A DNA stretch of 35,815 nt from Levilinea saccharolytica (GTDB lineage Bacteria > Chloroflexota > Anaerolineae > Anaerolineales > Anaerolineaceae). Location of the stretch: NCBI RefSeq assembly GCF_001306035.1, contig NZ_LGCM01000016.1:1-35815 (forward strand), read 5' to 3'. How positions within the stretch are numbered: position 1 is the first letter of the stretch; every line of letters begins with the position of its first letter. Below are positions 24,811-33,318 of the stretch, in pieces. A model generated the notes under the pieces. The model had not been told where the DNA came from. It ran no database searches and was given only the letters and a program-made list of their open reading frames with translations. Both the position numbers and the translations under genes were made by a program.

Positions 24811-25290
24811 ATGTACCTCACCTTCTTAACCCTGCACAACATCTCCCGCTGGCTGGTGGTCATTTTTGGCCTGATCGCCATCGTGCGCGCCTTCCGCGGC
24901 TGGTTTTCCAAGCGCGATTGGCAGGCCCAGGATGACAAGTTCGGCAAATTCTATGTGATGTTCTTTGACGTTCAGGTGCTGCTGGGCCTGATCCTGTATT
25001 TCGGCCTCAGCGCCATCACCGTGCCGGCCTTCCGCAATTTCGGGGCGGCCATGGGCGTGACCGCCACGCGTTATTTCCTGGTGGAACACCTGGCCATTAT
25101 GCTGATCGCCCTGGCCGTGGCGCATATCGGCCGCGCCCGCGCCAGCAAAGCCGCCCAGGCCGTGCAGAAGCACAAGACCTCCGCCATTTTCTTCACCACC
25201 TCGTTTGTGCTGCTTCTGGCCGGCATCCCCTGGCCCTTCCTGCAAGGCGTGGGCCGCCCGCTGCTGCGCCTGTTTGGGCTGGATTTCTAG
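24811..25290 (+). CDS. Four-helix membrane protein (cytochrome-b-like family)
   Basis: The 159-residue protein has about four transmembrane helices (~5-27, 46-66, 88-106, 124-145). It resembles the small membrane proteins of Bacteroidota and Chloroflexota that are often annotated 'cytochrome B', with recurring LHxxxRW (H9), VEH (H93), AH (H105) and KHK (H121) positions. These His residues could ligate haem, but no haem motif is proven. Its AGGAG site lies 12 bases after the PadR stop, so it is the target or partner of the regulator, perhaps a redox membrane protein. Confidence 0.75.
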   Translation: MYLTFLTLHNISRWLVVIFGLIAIVRAFRGWFSKRDWQAQDDKFGKFYVMFFDVQVLLGLILYFGLSAITVPAFRNFGAAMGVTATRYFLVEHLAIMLIALAVAHIGRARASKAAQAVQKHKTSAIFFTTSFVLLLAGIPWPFLQGVGRPLLRLFGLDF

Positions 25291-25315
25291 CCTCCCGCCG
25301 ATTTCCGAACATCAA

Positions 25316-25353
25316 AAACAGCGTCTGGGAAGATCATTTCCCAGGCGCTGTTT
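25316..25353. terminator. Long bidirectional terminator
   Basis: A 16-bp stem with one T-G pair (25316-25331 with 25338-25353, loop 6) has A-rich and T-rich flanks on opposite sides (AAAA left, TTTCGTTT right). It separates two convergent transcripts. Confidence 0.8.
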
Positions 25354-25378
25354 CGTTTCATCCTCACGTGATGAACCC

Positions 25379-26152
25379 TCAGGCGGGCTTCTCCGCGCGG
25401 GTGGCCATCGTGGTGGGCGTGAACCACACCAGCAAATTGTAGGGGGCCACATCCTCAAAGAAGCCGGTTAACACAAACCCGGCCGCCAACTGCCCGCCGA
25501 TCTGATCTTCCAGGCTGTGCCCAAATTCCATGGGAAGCTGCTCGGCCTGGTAACGCGCCAGAGTCTCGGCGTCCAGATGTTCCAGATCCGAATAAGGAAC
25601 GCGGTGGCGCAGTTCAAACACGCCCTCGTTATCCATTTTGTCAAAATCAAACAGGTAATGGACCGGATTGATAAACCCAGCCAGCAGCCGCCCGCCCGGG
25701 CGCAGCACCCGAAAACACTCGCGCCACACCGGCTTCACATCCGGCACAAACAGATTGGAAATCGGGTGGACGATCAAATCAAAACTGCCGTCCGCAAAGC
25801 AGGACAGGTCGCGCATGTCGCCTTCCACCAGCTCCAACTGCAAGCCCTCGCGCTCGGCCACCTCACGGTCGCGCTCCAGCTGACGGGGTGAATTATCAAA
25901 GACGGTCACCTGCGCGCCCGCCGCCGCCAACACCGGCCCCTGCTGCCCACCGCCCGAAGCCAAACACAGCACCCGGCAGCCGCGCAGCGGCGGAAACCAA
26001 TCCATTGGAATGGGTTTGGTGGGCGTCAGCACAATCTCCACCTTGCCCTGCCGCGCCGCAGCGACCACCTCTGGAGCAACGGGCAGCGTCCAGGGGTTGC
26101 CTTTTTCCACCTGGTGATCCCAGGCCTGACGGTTATACGCTCGGATGTCCAT
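25379..26152 (-). CDS. SAM-dependent methyltransferase
   Basis: The 257-residue protein has the class I methyltransferase core: [18 protein letters not shown] (SAM loop, a GxGxG variant), VTVFDNS (acidic end of beta2), VEGDMRD and [11 protein letters not shown] (motif IV). The target is unknown. The start at 26152 avoids overlap with the HAD gene upstream; the 26185 frame lacks its own signal. It is likely co-transcribed with the HAD gene (13 bases between). Confidence 0.85.
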   Translation of the reverse strand: MDIRAYNRQAWDHQVEKGNPWTLPVAPEVVAAARQGKVEIVLTPTKPIPMDWFPPLRGCRVLCLASGGGQQGPVLAAAGAQVTVFDNSPRQLERDREVAEREGLQLELVEGDMRDLSCFADGSFDLIVHPISNLFVPDVKPVWRECFRVLRPGGRLLAGFINPVHYLFDFDKMDNEGVFELRHRVPYSDLEHLDAETLARYQAEQLPMEFGHSLEDQIGGQLAAGFVLTGFFEDVAPYNLLVWFTPTTMATRAEKPA

Positions 26153-26165
26153 AAAAACCTCGCTC

Positions 26166-26855
26166 CTATCTTTTCGGCTCGCCAAAGAGCACCTGGGCCA
26201 GATCGGCGGTGCTGGGCAGGATCAAATCCGCCCCCGCCCGCCGCAGCTCTTTTTCATCTCCAAAGCCGCACAGCACCCCCACCGTCTGCGCGCCCGCGGC
26301 CTTGCCCGCGCGGATGTCCACCGTGGTGTCGCCGATCATCAGGCAGTCCTGCGGCTCCAGCCCCATCTGCCGCGCCGCCCACACCACCGGGTCTGGGAAG
26401 GGCTTGGTGTATTGGCAGGTCTGCGAAGTGGCCACGCTGTGAAACAACCCGTGCAGATCAAACTGGTGCAGGAAAGCCAGGGTGCTTTCTTCGTCGCGCG
26501 CGCTGACCACCGACATGGGCAGCCGTCCGCGCACCGCCGTCAGCATCTCCAGCACCTGCGGAACCATGCGAAAGGTTTTCCTGCGCCGTGCGCGCAAACG
26601 CCCCAGGCGCTGCATCCCGCGGATCATCCAGGCGTCCAGATTGAGCCGGTCTAATACATGGTAGCCCACGTTCCCCGGCGTCTCCAGGGTCATCACCAGC
26701 CAACGCGCCGCCGGGCGCACCTCGCCCTTGCGAAACAAAAAACGGGCCCAGCGCAGCCGCTCTTCAAACTGCTGCACCCACACATCATCGGTATCGCTCA
26801 GCGTGCCGTCCACATCAAAGCACAGACCCCGAATCCGGCTCACATCCAACCCCAT
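26166..26855 (-). CDS. HAD-superfamily phosphatase (phosphoglycolate-phosphatase-like)
   Basis: The 229-residue protein has the HAD motifs: the nucleophile D14-x-D16-G-T in [10 protein letters not shown], motif II in [10 protein letters not shown], the Lys of motif III (Y-T-K-P-F-P-D-P) and the motif [16 protein letters not shown], followed by VGVLCGFG. This is the layout of phosphoglycolate phosphatase and related Gph/YqaB enzymes; the substrate is not certain. The start has GAGGAGGAG upstream. Confidence 0.87.
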   Translation of the reverse strand: MGLDVSRIRGLCFDVDGTLSDTDDVWVQQFEERLRWARFLFRKGEVRPAARWLVMTLETPGNVGYHVLDRLNLDAWMIRGMQRLGRLRARRRKTFRMVPQVLEMLTAVRGRLPMSVVSARDEESTLAFLHQFDLHGLFHSVATSQTCQYTKPFPDPVVWAARQMGLEPQDCLMIGDTTVDIRAGKAAGAQTVGVLCGFGDEKELRRAGADLILPSTADLAQVLFGEPKR

Positions 26856-26868
26856 CGCTCCTCCTCGT

Positions 26869-26982
26869 TCACATCCCTCCCGCCGCCATTACCCCCCCGG
26901 CGGCCGCGGCCAACACCAAACTGACGCAGGCGCAGGCCGTCACCAACAAAGCCAGCGCCGTCAGCAAGACTCGTTTGCCCAT
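26869..26982 (-). CDS. Small single-pass membrane peptide
   Basis: A 37-residue frame encodes a short basic start (MGKR) and one hydrophobic helix (VLLTALALLVTACACVSLVL), then a Gly/Ala tail. It has GGGAGG upstream with 6-base spacing and fits between the C39-peptidase stop (27000) and the HAD start, so it is likely translated in the operon. A longer in-frame ORF to 27129 overlaps the C39 gene and is not supported. The function is unknown. Confidence 0.55.
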   Translation of the reverse strand: MGKRVLLTALALLVTACACVSLVLAAAAGGVMAAGGM

Positions 26983-26999
26983 GCTGCCCTCCCCACACC

Positions 27000-28283
27000 T
27001 CAGTTTTGCGATAAGAAATTGAGCGCGTACTGCGCGTCCGCGTAGCCAGGGTACGCCTTCAGCGCTTCCTGAAAGCGCGCCAGCGCCCCGTTGCGGTCGC
27101 CCATGCGGTAGCGCGCCCAACCGTTCCACAATAAAGCCTCTTCCGCATTGGGGGTGATCTTCACCGCGAAATCGCTGATCGCCAGCAAATCTTCGCTGCG
27201 CCCGGCGTGGAAGTACGCCAAAAAAGGCCCAAACTGGTAGCGCAGCATGCGCTGCGGCAGGCCAATTTCACGCGCGCGGTCATAGGCCTCGGCGGCTTCT
27301 GCATAGCGCTCAAAGTACACCAGGTTGCTGCCCAAATTGAACCAGGCAAAGGCGTTCTTGGGCTGCGACAGGGTTTCGGCCTGGGCGGTTTCCAGCGCCC
27401 GCTGGCGGTTCACATCCGCGTTCCAATCCGCCCCCAACAAGGCGCTCACCTGGGTCTCGGCCTCACTGGGGTACACCACCAGGAACACGCGGTTAAAGGT
27501 CTGCCAGTTGGCGTCCAAATCCGTGTAGCGCACGCTGCGGTCGGCCCCTTCCAGGCTGTCCTGCACGGTGAAAGCCTGGGCAGTGTCATCGTAGGCCGTC
27601 AGCAGCAAGTAATGCCCGGCCCAGCGGTCATCCTCAAACCAGAAGGCCTCCTGCAAATACATACCTTCTTCCACCACCACCGGAAAACCGTTGGCCAGCA
27701 GCAGCCGCAGTGTATCCAGCGTGCCGCCCACCCGAAACACCACGTTGATGCCGGGGACGCTGCCGCGCACAAAGCCCGCCAATTCATCCACGTTGATGTT
27801 GCGGTCGGCACGCGCCGGCTTGATCTCATCCGCCACGTCAAACTGATCACCCTCCCAGCCGTAGTAGGTCAGAGCCATCGAAAGTGTGGCCGGGCCGCAG
27901 TTGTTCCAATCCTGTTTTTCGTAGCGCGGCGAAGTCAGCCTCACCTGCCCCGGCAGCGGGGTGGACGTGGCAGTGGGCGCCGCAGTCGGTTCCGGCGTGG
28001 ATGGGGCCGCGGTGCTGCGCGCGGGCGCGGGGGTAGGGCTGGGGGATGGGCTGGGTGAAGGCGCCGCGCTGGGCGCGGTCAGCGGTTGAGCGTGTTGCTG
28101 CGGGGCGGGCAGCGCACCCGCAGGTGAAAGCGCCATGCGCACCCGCGTGGTGAGGATATCCATCCGCCAGCTCAGGCGGTTATTCACATAAGGAATCTGG
28201 TATGCCGCGGCCAACAGCAGCACTGCCGCCAGCACACCCAGAAAAAACTTCCACCAGCTCCATGTCATGCGAAGGGTATTCAT
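27000..28283 (-). CDS. Membrane-anchored C39-like cysteine peptidase with C-terminal TPR
   Basis: From the ATG at 28283 the protein has 427 residues: an N-terminal signal-anchor (~11-28), a Ser/Pro/Ala/Thr-rich linker (~60-112), a peptidase C39-like domain (~115-265) and three TPR-like repeats (~300-425). The cysteine peptidase triad is visible: C129 in NNCGPATLSMAL, H223 in GHYLLLTAYDD and D241 in QDS. C39 domains cleave leader peptides at double-glycine sites in transporters; the free-standing C39_2 type in secreted proteins is less well understood. There is no ribosome binding site, and the promoter ends 7 bases from the ATG. The N-terminal extension to 28322 starts with TTG and is rejected. 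Confidence 0.82.
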   Translation of the reverse strand: MNTLRMTWSWWKFFLGVLAAVLLLAAAYQIPYVNNRLSWRMDILTTRVRMALSPAGALPAPQQHAQPLTAPSAAPSPSPSPSPTPAPARSTAAPSTPEPTAAPTATSTPLPGQVRLTSPRYEKQDWNNCGPATLSMALTYYGWEGDQFDVADEIKPARADRNINVDELAGFVRGSVPGINVVFRVGGTLDTLRLLLANGFPVVVEEGMYLQEAFWFEDDRWAGHYLLLTAYDDTAQAFTVQDSLEGADRSVRYTDLDANWQTFNRVFLVVYPSEAETQVSALLGADWNADVNRQRALETAQAETLSQPKNAFAWFNLGSNLVYFERYAEAAEAYDRAREIGLPQRMLRYQFGPFLAYFHAGRSEDLLAISDFAVKITPNAEEALLWNGWARYRMGDRNGALARFQEALKAYPGYADAQYALNFLSQN

Positions 28284-28290
28284 TCGCCGA

Positions 28291-28319
28291 ATTGTACCAG
28301 ACCCGCCCCCCGTCTTCAA
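28291..28319 (-). promoter_or_regulatory. Promoter of the C39/TPR gene (leaderless)
   Basis: TTGAAG (28319-28314) and TACAAT (28296-28291) are exactly 17 bases apart on the minus strand; the ATG at 28283 follows after 7 bases. Confidence 0.6.
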
Positions 28320-28326
28320 CAACCGT

Positions 28327-28953
28327 TCAGCCCACCCTCACCAGAGCCAGAAGCTGCCATAAGCCAAAAGCGCACAAAACCGTCCCCGAAACGCGGTTCA
28401 CCCACACCATCCAGCCGCCCTGAAAGCGCTCACGGATCAGGCTGACGCCGCCGCTGAGCAGCAGCCACCAGGCCGCTGACCCGCAGAAGACCGCCCCCAC
28501 CAGCAGGGCTGCCCCACCAGGGCCTTGCCAATCTCCCGCGCCCAGGCCGGCAAACACCGCCGCGAAAGACAAAATCGTCATGGGGTTGGTCAGGGTCAGC
28601 GCCACGGTGGAAAAATACGCCCCGGCCAGGCCAGCGCCCGCTTTTTTCACCACGGCGGCCTGCGTGGCCGGGCGCGCCAGAAAGGTGCGCACCCCCAGGT
28701 ACACCAAAAAGCCGCCGCCCACCAAGCGCAGCCAGCCCTGCGCCCCCACCAGCAGCTGCGTGACCACCGACAGACCAAACGCCGCCGCACAGCCGTACAG
28801 CGCGTCTGCCGTGGCCGCCCCCAACCCGGTGAACAGCCCCACCCAGCGCCCCTCGGCCAGGGTGCGCCGGATGCACAGCACGCCGATGGGCCCCACCGGT
28901 GCGGCAATAGAAAAGCCGATCATCAGCCCTTTGAGAACAATATTCAGATCCAT
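28327..28953 (-). CDS. LysE/RhtB-family amino acid exporter
   Basis: The 208-residue protein has the usual LysE length and about six membrane helices. The conserved N-terminal G-F-S-I-A-A-P-V-G-P-I-G-V-L motif and the later TLTNPMTILSFAAVFAGLG segment are diagnostic of LysE/RhtB, which export amino acids or related metabolites. There is no clear ribosome binding site. It lies 53 bases after queA. Confidence 0.92.
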   Translation of the reverse strand: MDLNIVLKGLMIGFSIAAPVGPIGVLCIRRTLAEGRWVGLFTGLGAATADALYGCAAAFGLSVVTQLLVGAQGWLRLVGGGFLVYLGVRTFLARPATQAAVVKKAGAGLAGAYFSTVALTLTNPMTILSFAAVFAGLGAGDWQGPGGAALLVGAVFCGSAAWWLLLSGGVSLIRERFQGGWMVWVNRVSGTVLCAFGLWQLLALVRVG

Positions 28954-29006
28954 AACCCACCCATCAGGAAAAATGTTTGAAAACCCACACCCACAAAGGG
29001 AGGGGG

Positions 29007-30026
29007 TTATACGATCAGCATGGCGTCGCCGAAGGAGAAAAAGCGGTATTCCAGCCGCACGGCCTCGGCGTAGGCCGCCAACATGCGCTCGCGCCCGGCG
29101 AAGGCGCTCACCAGCATCAGCAGAGTGGAACGCGGCAGGTGAAAATTGGTGATCATGGCGTCCACCGCCCGGAATTTGTAACCCGGCAGGATAAACAGAT
29201 CGGTCGGCCCGCTGTAAGCCGCCACGCTTTGCCCCGGCCCGGCCGCGCGCGCCGCGCTTTCTAAGGTGCGCACGCTGGTGGTGCCCACGGCGATCACCCG
29301 TCCGCCCGCCTGCCGCGCCGCCTCAATTTGTGCGGCGGTCTCCGCGCTCAGTTGGCACCATTCGGTGTGGATCACGTGCTCCTGGGGGTCGTCTTCGGTC
29401 ACCGGCGCAAAGGTATCCAGGCCCACGTGCAGCGTCACCGCGGCAAAATTCACCCCTTTGGCGCGCAGCGCGTCCATCAGCTCGGGAGTAAAGTGCAGCC
29501 CGGCGGTGGGGGCGGCCGCCGACCCCGGCTGGGCGGCGTACACCGTCTGGTAGCGCTCTGGATTGCTCAGCGGGGTGTGGATGTAGGGGGGCAGGGGCAT
29601 CTGGCCGTGGCGTTCCAGGTAAGCCTGCACCGGCCCTTCAAAACGCAGCCGCCGCCGCGAGCCGTCCAACACCGCCTCCACCTTCACGCTGGCGCCGTCC
29701 TCCAACTGCAAGCTCAGCCCGGCCGTCACGCGTTTGCCGCCCACCAGGGCTTCCCACACCTGATCTTCTTCCTGACGCAGCAGCAGAATCTCCACCTTGC
29801 CGCCGGTGGGCTTACGCGCAAAAATGCGTGCGGGCAGCACACGGGTGTGGTTGACCACCAACAGGTCGCCGGGGCGCAAATAATCGCCCACCTCCCAAAA
29901 ATGGCGGTGTTCCAGCTGGTCGGTGGCGCGGTTCACCACCAGCAGGCGCGAGGCATGGCGCGGCTCGACCGGTGTCTGGGCAATCCGCTCCGGGGGCAGG
30001 AAATAATCAAAATCGTCGGTACGCAT
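29007..30026 (-). CDS. queA: S-adenosylmethionine:tRNA ribosyltransferase-isomerase QueA
   Basis: The 339-residue protein begins DDFDYFLPPERIAQTPVEPR, matching the QueA N-terminus, and keeps PAGSAAAPTAGLHF-type, HVGLDTF, HTEW and the late FHLPRSTLLMLVSAFAG segments. It transfers and isomerises the ribose of SAM onto 7-aminomethyl-7-deazaguanine in tRNA, making epoxyqueuosine. It lies 21 bases after ruvB, a common arrangement. It has no obvious ribosome binding site and may rely on coupling with ruvB. Confidence 0.96.
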   Translation of the reverse strand: MRTDDFDYFLPPERIAQTPVEPRHASRLLVVNRATDQLEHRHFWEVGDYLRPGDLLVVNHTRVLPARIFARKPTGGKVEILLLRQEEDQVWEALVGGKRVTAGLSLQLEDGASVKVEAVLDGSRRRLRFEGPVQAYLERHGQMPLPPYIHTPLSNPERYQTVYAAQPGSAAAPTAGLHFTPELMDALRAKGVNFAAVTLHVGLDTFAPVTEDDPQEHVIHTEWCQLSAETAAQIEAARQAGGRVIAVGTTSVRTLESAARAAGPGQSVAAYSGPTDLFILPGYKFRAVDAMITNFHLPRSTLLMLVSAFAGRERMLAAYAEAVRLEYRFFSFGDAMLIV

Positions 30027-30047
30027 GGGGGGTGCCGGCGCTGCGCC

Positions 30048-31079
30048 TTAGAATAGAGACGCCTGCTGCCGTGGATCCTCCGGGAAGGGCAAATGTAAAT
30101 GCTCATACGCCTGGCGTGTGGCCGTGCGTCCCTGAGGCGTGCGGTCTAAGAAGCCCAACTGCAGCAAGTACGGCTCCACCACATCCATAATGGTGTCCGG
30201 CTCTTCGCCAATCGAGGCGCCGATGGTGTTCAGCCCCACCGGCCCCCCGTTGTATTTTTCGATGATGGTGCGCAGCACGCGCCGGTCCACGTCGTCCAGG
30301 CCCAGCGGGTCCACATTCAGCAAATCCAGGGCCTCATCCGCCACCGCCTGGGTGATGTGCCCCTCGGCCCGCACCTGGGCAAAATCGCGCACGCGCCGCA
30401 GCAGGCGCAGAGCCACGCGCGGGGTTCCGCGCGCCCGGCGGGCAATCTCGCGCACGCCCCCCTCTTCGGCGCCCACCCCCAGCCGTTCCGCCGCCCGCCG
30501 TACAATTTCCATCATGGCCGGCAGCCCGTAGTATTCCAGGCGGTACACCGCCCCAAAGCGCGCCCGCAGCGGGGCGCTGACCAGCGCCAGGCGCGTGGTG
30601 GCCCCAATCACGGTGAAGCGCGGCAGTTTCAGGCGGATGGAACGCGCCGAAGGCCCCTTGCCGATGATGATATCCAGGGCGTAATCTTCCATCGCCGGGT
30701 AAAGCACCTCTTCCACCACCCGCCCCAGGCGGTGAATTTCATCAATGAAGAGCACATCCCCCGCATGCAGATTGGTCAAAATGGCCGCCAGGTCGCCGGG
30801 GCGCTCCACCGCCGGACCCGCGGTGATCTTGATGCTCACGTTCATCTCGTTGGCCAGCACATGCGCCAGGGTGGTCTTGCCCAGCCCCGGCGGGCCGTAA
30901 AACAGAACGTGATCCAGCGCCTCGCCGCGTTTGCGGGCCGCGTCAATCAAAATGGACAGGTTCTCTTTCACCTGCTCCTGTCCAATCAATTCCTGCAGCC
31001 GCCGCGGACGCAGGGCCGTATCCACACGGTCATCCGGGCGCGGTTCGGGGGTGATCAGGCGGTCAGCGGAGTCGCTCAT
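30048..31079 (-). CDS. ruvB: Holliday junction branch migration helicase RuvB
   Basis: The 343-residue protein has the RuvB motifs: [14 protein letters not shown] at the start, Walker [13 protein letters not shown], Walker [23 protein letters not shown], sensor GATTR and the C-terminal winged-helix with [12 protein letters not shown]. It powers branch migration at Holliday junctions with RuvA. The start at 31079 (MSDSADRLI) is chosen because a TATAAT lies 7 bases upstream; the longer frame to 31163 runs through the promoter and is rejected. ruvA is not in the window. Confidence 0.97.
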   Translation of the reverse strand: MSDSADRLITPEPRPDDRVDTALRPRRLQELIGQEQVKENLSILIDAARKRGEALDHVLFYGPPGLGKTTLAHVLANEMNVSIKITAGPAVERPGDLAAILTNLHAGDVLFIDEIHRLGRVVEEVLYPAMEDYALDIIIGKGPSARSIRLKLPRFTVIGATTRLALVSAPLRARFGAVYRLEYYGLPAMMEIVRRAAERLGVGAEEGGVREIARRARGTPRVALRLLRRVRDFAQVRAEGHITQAVADEALDLLNVDPLGLDDVDRRVLRTIIEKYNGGPVGLNTIGASIGEEPDTIMDVVEPYLLQLGFLDRTPQGRTATRQAYEHLHLPFPEDPRQQASLF

Positions 31080-31086
31080 ACGTTCG

Positions 31087-31113
31087 ATTATACCCCAAGC
31101 CGCTTTTGAACAA
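31087..31113 (-). promoter_or_regulatory. Promoter of ruvB (leaderless)
   Basis: TATAAT at 31092-31087 leaves 7 bases before the ATG. A TTGTTC -35-like hexamer (31113-31108) sits 15 bases upstream, shorter than optimal. Confidence 0.55.
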
Positions 31114-31232
31114 GCCGCCTCGCCGCGGGTGAATTTTTCCGGCAAATTCCCGGCCTCGTTCAACTCGTAGAATCGCGCACTTCACGTTATACTACCAGAA
31201 AGCATTGACTCATCCCCCTCCTGGAGGTTTCC

Positions 31233-31859
31233 ATGTCGAACGTCCACGTTTCCCCTCACCCGCTGGTCGCGCACAAGCTCAGCCTGCTGCGCCAGGCCTC
31301 CACCGAACCCAAAAAATTCCGACAACTGATCAAAGAGCTGGCCGCCCTGCTGGTCTACGAGGCCACTCTGGATCTGGCCACCGAGCCGGTGGAGATTGAA
31401 ACCCCCATCATGCGCACCACCGCTTACCGCCTCCAGGAAAAAATCGGCCTGGTTCCCATCCTGCGCGCGGGTCTGGGTATGGTGGAAGGCATTTGGGAGC
31501 TGATGCCCTCCGCCGAAGTCTGGCATATCGGCCTGTACCGCGACGAGCGCACCCTCAAGCCGGTGGAATATTACAACAAGCTGCCCACCGAACCCACCGT
31601 GTCGGTCTGCCTGATCCTCGACCCCATGCTGGCCACCGGCGGCTCCGCCGTGGCCACGGTGGACATCCTCAAGCGCTGGGGGGCCAAAAAGATCAAGTTT
31701 GTCGGCCTCATCGCCGCCCCCGAAGGCATTCAGGCCATGCAGTCCGCCCACCCGGATGTGCCCATCTACGTGGCCCACATTGATGAGCGCCTCAACGAAC
31801 ACGGCTACATCGTCCCCGGTTTGGGGGATGCCGGCGACCGTCAGTTCGGCACAGCCTGA
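31233..31859 (+). CDS. upp: Uracil phosphoribosyltransferase
   Basis: The 208-residue protein has the typical Upp length and the PRPP-binding loop [11 protein letters not shown], plus [13 protein letters not shown] and the uracil-binding [14 protein letters not shown] tail. It converts uracil and PRPP to UMP in pyrimidine salvage. CTGGAGG is upstream of the ATG and a TATACT lies at 31188-31193. A strong terminator follows. Confidence 0.97.
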   Translation: MSNVHVSPHPLVAHKLSLLRQASTEPKKFRQLIKELAALLVYEATLDLATEPVEIETPIMRTTAYRLQEKIGLVPILRAGLGMVEGIWELMPSAEVWHIGLYRDERTLKPVEYYNKLPTEPTVSVCLILDPMLATGGSAVATVDILKRWGAKKIKFVGLIAAPEGIQAMQSAHPDVPIYVAHIDERLNEHGYIVPGLGDAGDRQFGTA

Positions 31860-31888
31860 CCCCACCGCAAGACCGCTTTTAAATGATT

Positions 31889-31920
31889 CAGGCATCCAAA
31901 ACGCTGGATGCCTGTTTTTT
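31889..31920 (+). terminator. Rho-independent terminator after upp
   Basis: A 10-bp perfect stem (31889-31898 with 31905-31914, loop of 6) followed by T6 at 31915-31920. Confidence 0.9.
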
Positions 31921-31941
31921 CTTAATTTCCGCAGCGCGTGC

Positions 31942-33279
31942 TCATGCCTGACCCGCCCGCGCCAGCGCCACCGTGCGCCGCGCCAGGTCGGACAGGCGCA
32001 CATGCTGGTAGCCGCTGATGCCGGTATCCAGGCGGTCGTTGAGCGGGCCAACCCACTCGCCCGGCATCTGCCGCGCGCCCAGGAGCATGCCCACCACCGA
32101 GCCCACCGTGGCCCCGTTGCAGTCTGTGTCAATGCCGGCCGTCACCGCCCAACTGATGGAGGTCCCAAAATCACCCTCGCCCCACAGCAGCCCCAGCGCC
32201 ACAATCTGCGCGTTGCTCAGGGTGTGGCACCAATGGTGCGGGTTGGCGTCATCCCAGCGCTGATGAATGCGCGCCACGGCTTCTTCGGCGCTCACCCCGT
32301 CGTCGTACCAGGCCATCACCTCGCGCACGTCCGCGCTCAGGCGGCAGCGAGCGGGGATCTGTTCCAGGCCCGCTTCCAGGGCCTCGCGGGCGCTGCCCAC
32401 CACCGCCGCCGCGCTGCACATGGCCGCTGCCCACATCTCGCCGTACAGGCCGTTTTTCACATGGCTGATGCAGCCGTCGCGCCAGGCCAGAGCTGCTGCC
32501 CGCGCCGGGTCTCCGGGGCACACATAGCCCCAAAAATCGCCGCGGATCTGCGCCCCAATCCATTCGCGGTACGGGTTGCAGTAGCGCGCGCTTTCCGGCG
32601 GGGTCTTCATCAGCAAAAAGTTGCGGTAAGCCACCCGCTCAGCGGTGAAGGTGTGATAAGCGGGCAGGTTATCCAGCCAAAAAGTAGCCACATCCTCCGG
32701 CCGAAAATCCCAACCGTAGCGTTCCATCACCGCCAGCGACATGACCGTGTAATTGGTGTCGTCGTCCTCCACCATGTGGTCAATTTCATCAATGTAGCCG
32801 CGAGCAGTCTCAAAGGTGTATTTGGCTTTCAGCTCATCCGGCAGGCTGGAATCCAGATAGCGCCGCAGGGGATACTGCCCAATTCGGCGCAAATACGGCC
32901 ACACATCCCGCACCAGCAGCCCCTCGGTGGGCTTGCCCAACAGACAGCCGCTGCACCGTCCCAGCCAGGCGCCGTACACGCGGTCAAAGAATTCTTCTTC
33001 TCCCAAAGCGGCCGCCTGCCATTTGCGGCTGGGCCGCGGGCGCGCCTTTTGGATGGCCTCCAGGGCAGAAGGCTCGCGAAAGGGGTAATCCTTGCGCGTG
33101 CGCAGAGCGGCGCTGCGTTCCATAAAACGCCGCACGCGTTCCGGCGCGGGGGTCTCCGCCGCCAAAAGAGCTTCCAGCTCTGCCTGCAGGGATGCGGACA
33201 GCGCCGCCCCTTCATCTTCCAACTGCTGCCGCTCTACCCCCAGCTCTGCCTTGCCAAACGCCAACCAACGGTCTTCCAT
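31942..33279 (-). CDS. ADP-ribosylglycohydrolase-family protein
   Basis: The 445-residue protein carries the family's motif set: G-A-W-L-G-R-C-S-G-C-L-L-G near residue ~105, the metal-binding E-D-D-D-T-N-Y and the late D-T-D-C-N-G-A-T-V-G-S-V-V-G. These enzymes remove ADP-ribose from modified proteins or nucleic acids using a bimetal centre. An N-terminal helical extension of ~100 residues precedes the domain, longer than the usual ~300-residue family members. AGGAGG precedes the start at 33279. It follows moaA after 39 bases. Confidence 0.87.
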   Translation of the reverse strand: MEDRWLAFGKAELGVERQQLEDEGAALSASLQAELEALLAAETPAPERVRRFMERSAALRTRKDYPFREPSALEAIQKARPRPSRKWQAAALGEEEFFDRVYGAWLGRCSGCLLGKPTEGLLVRDVWPYLRRIGQYPLRRYLDSSLPDELKAKYTFETARGYIDEIDHMVEDDDTNYTVMSLAVMERYGWDFRPEDVATFWLDNLPAYHTFTAERVAYRNFLLMKTPPESARYCNPYREWIGAQIRGDFWGYVCPGDPARAAALAWRDGCISHVKNGLYGEMWAAAMCSAAAVVGSAREALEAGLEQIPARCRLSADVREVMAWYDDGVSAEEAVARIHQRWDDANPHHWCHTLSNAQIVALGLLWGEGDFGTSISWAVTAGIDTDCNGATVGSVVGMLLGARQMPGEWVGPLNDRLDTGISGYQHVRLSDLARRTVALARAGQA

Positions 33280-33318
33280 GCGCGCCTCCTGTTCATCTAA
33301 TCCCAAACGTTTCAGATC

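Noticed and set aside
31699-33300. A 533-residue plus-strand open frame
   Set aside because: It lies opposite the ADP-ribosylglycohydrolase and the upp end and has no domain pattern; the family motifs are on the minus strand.
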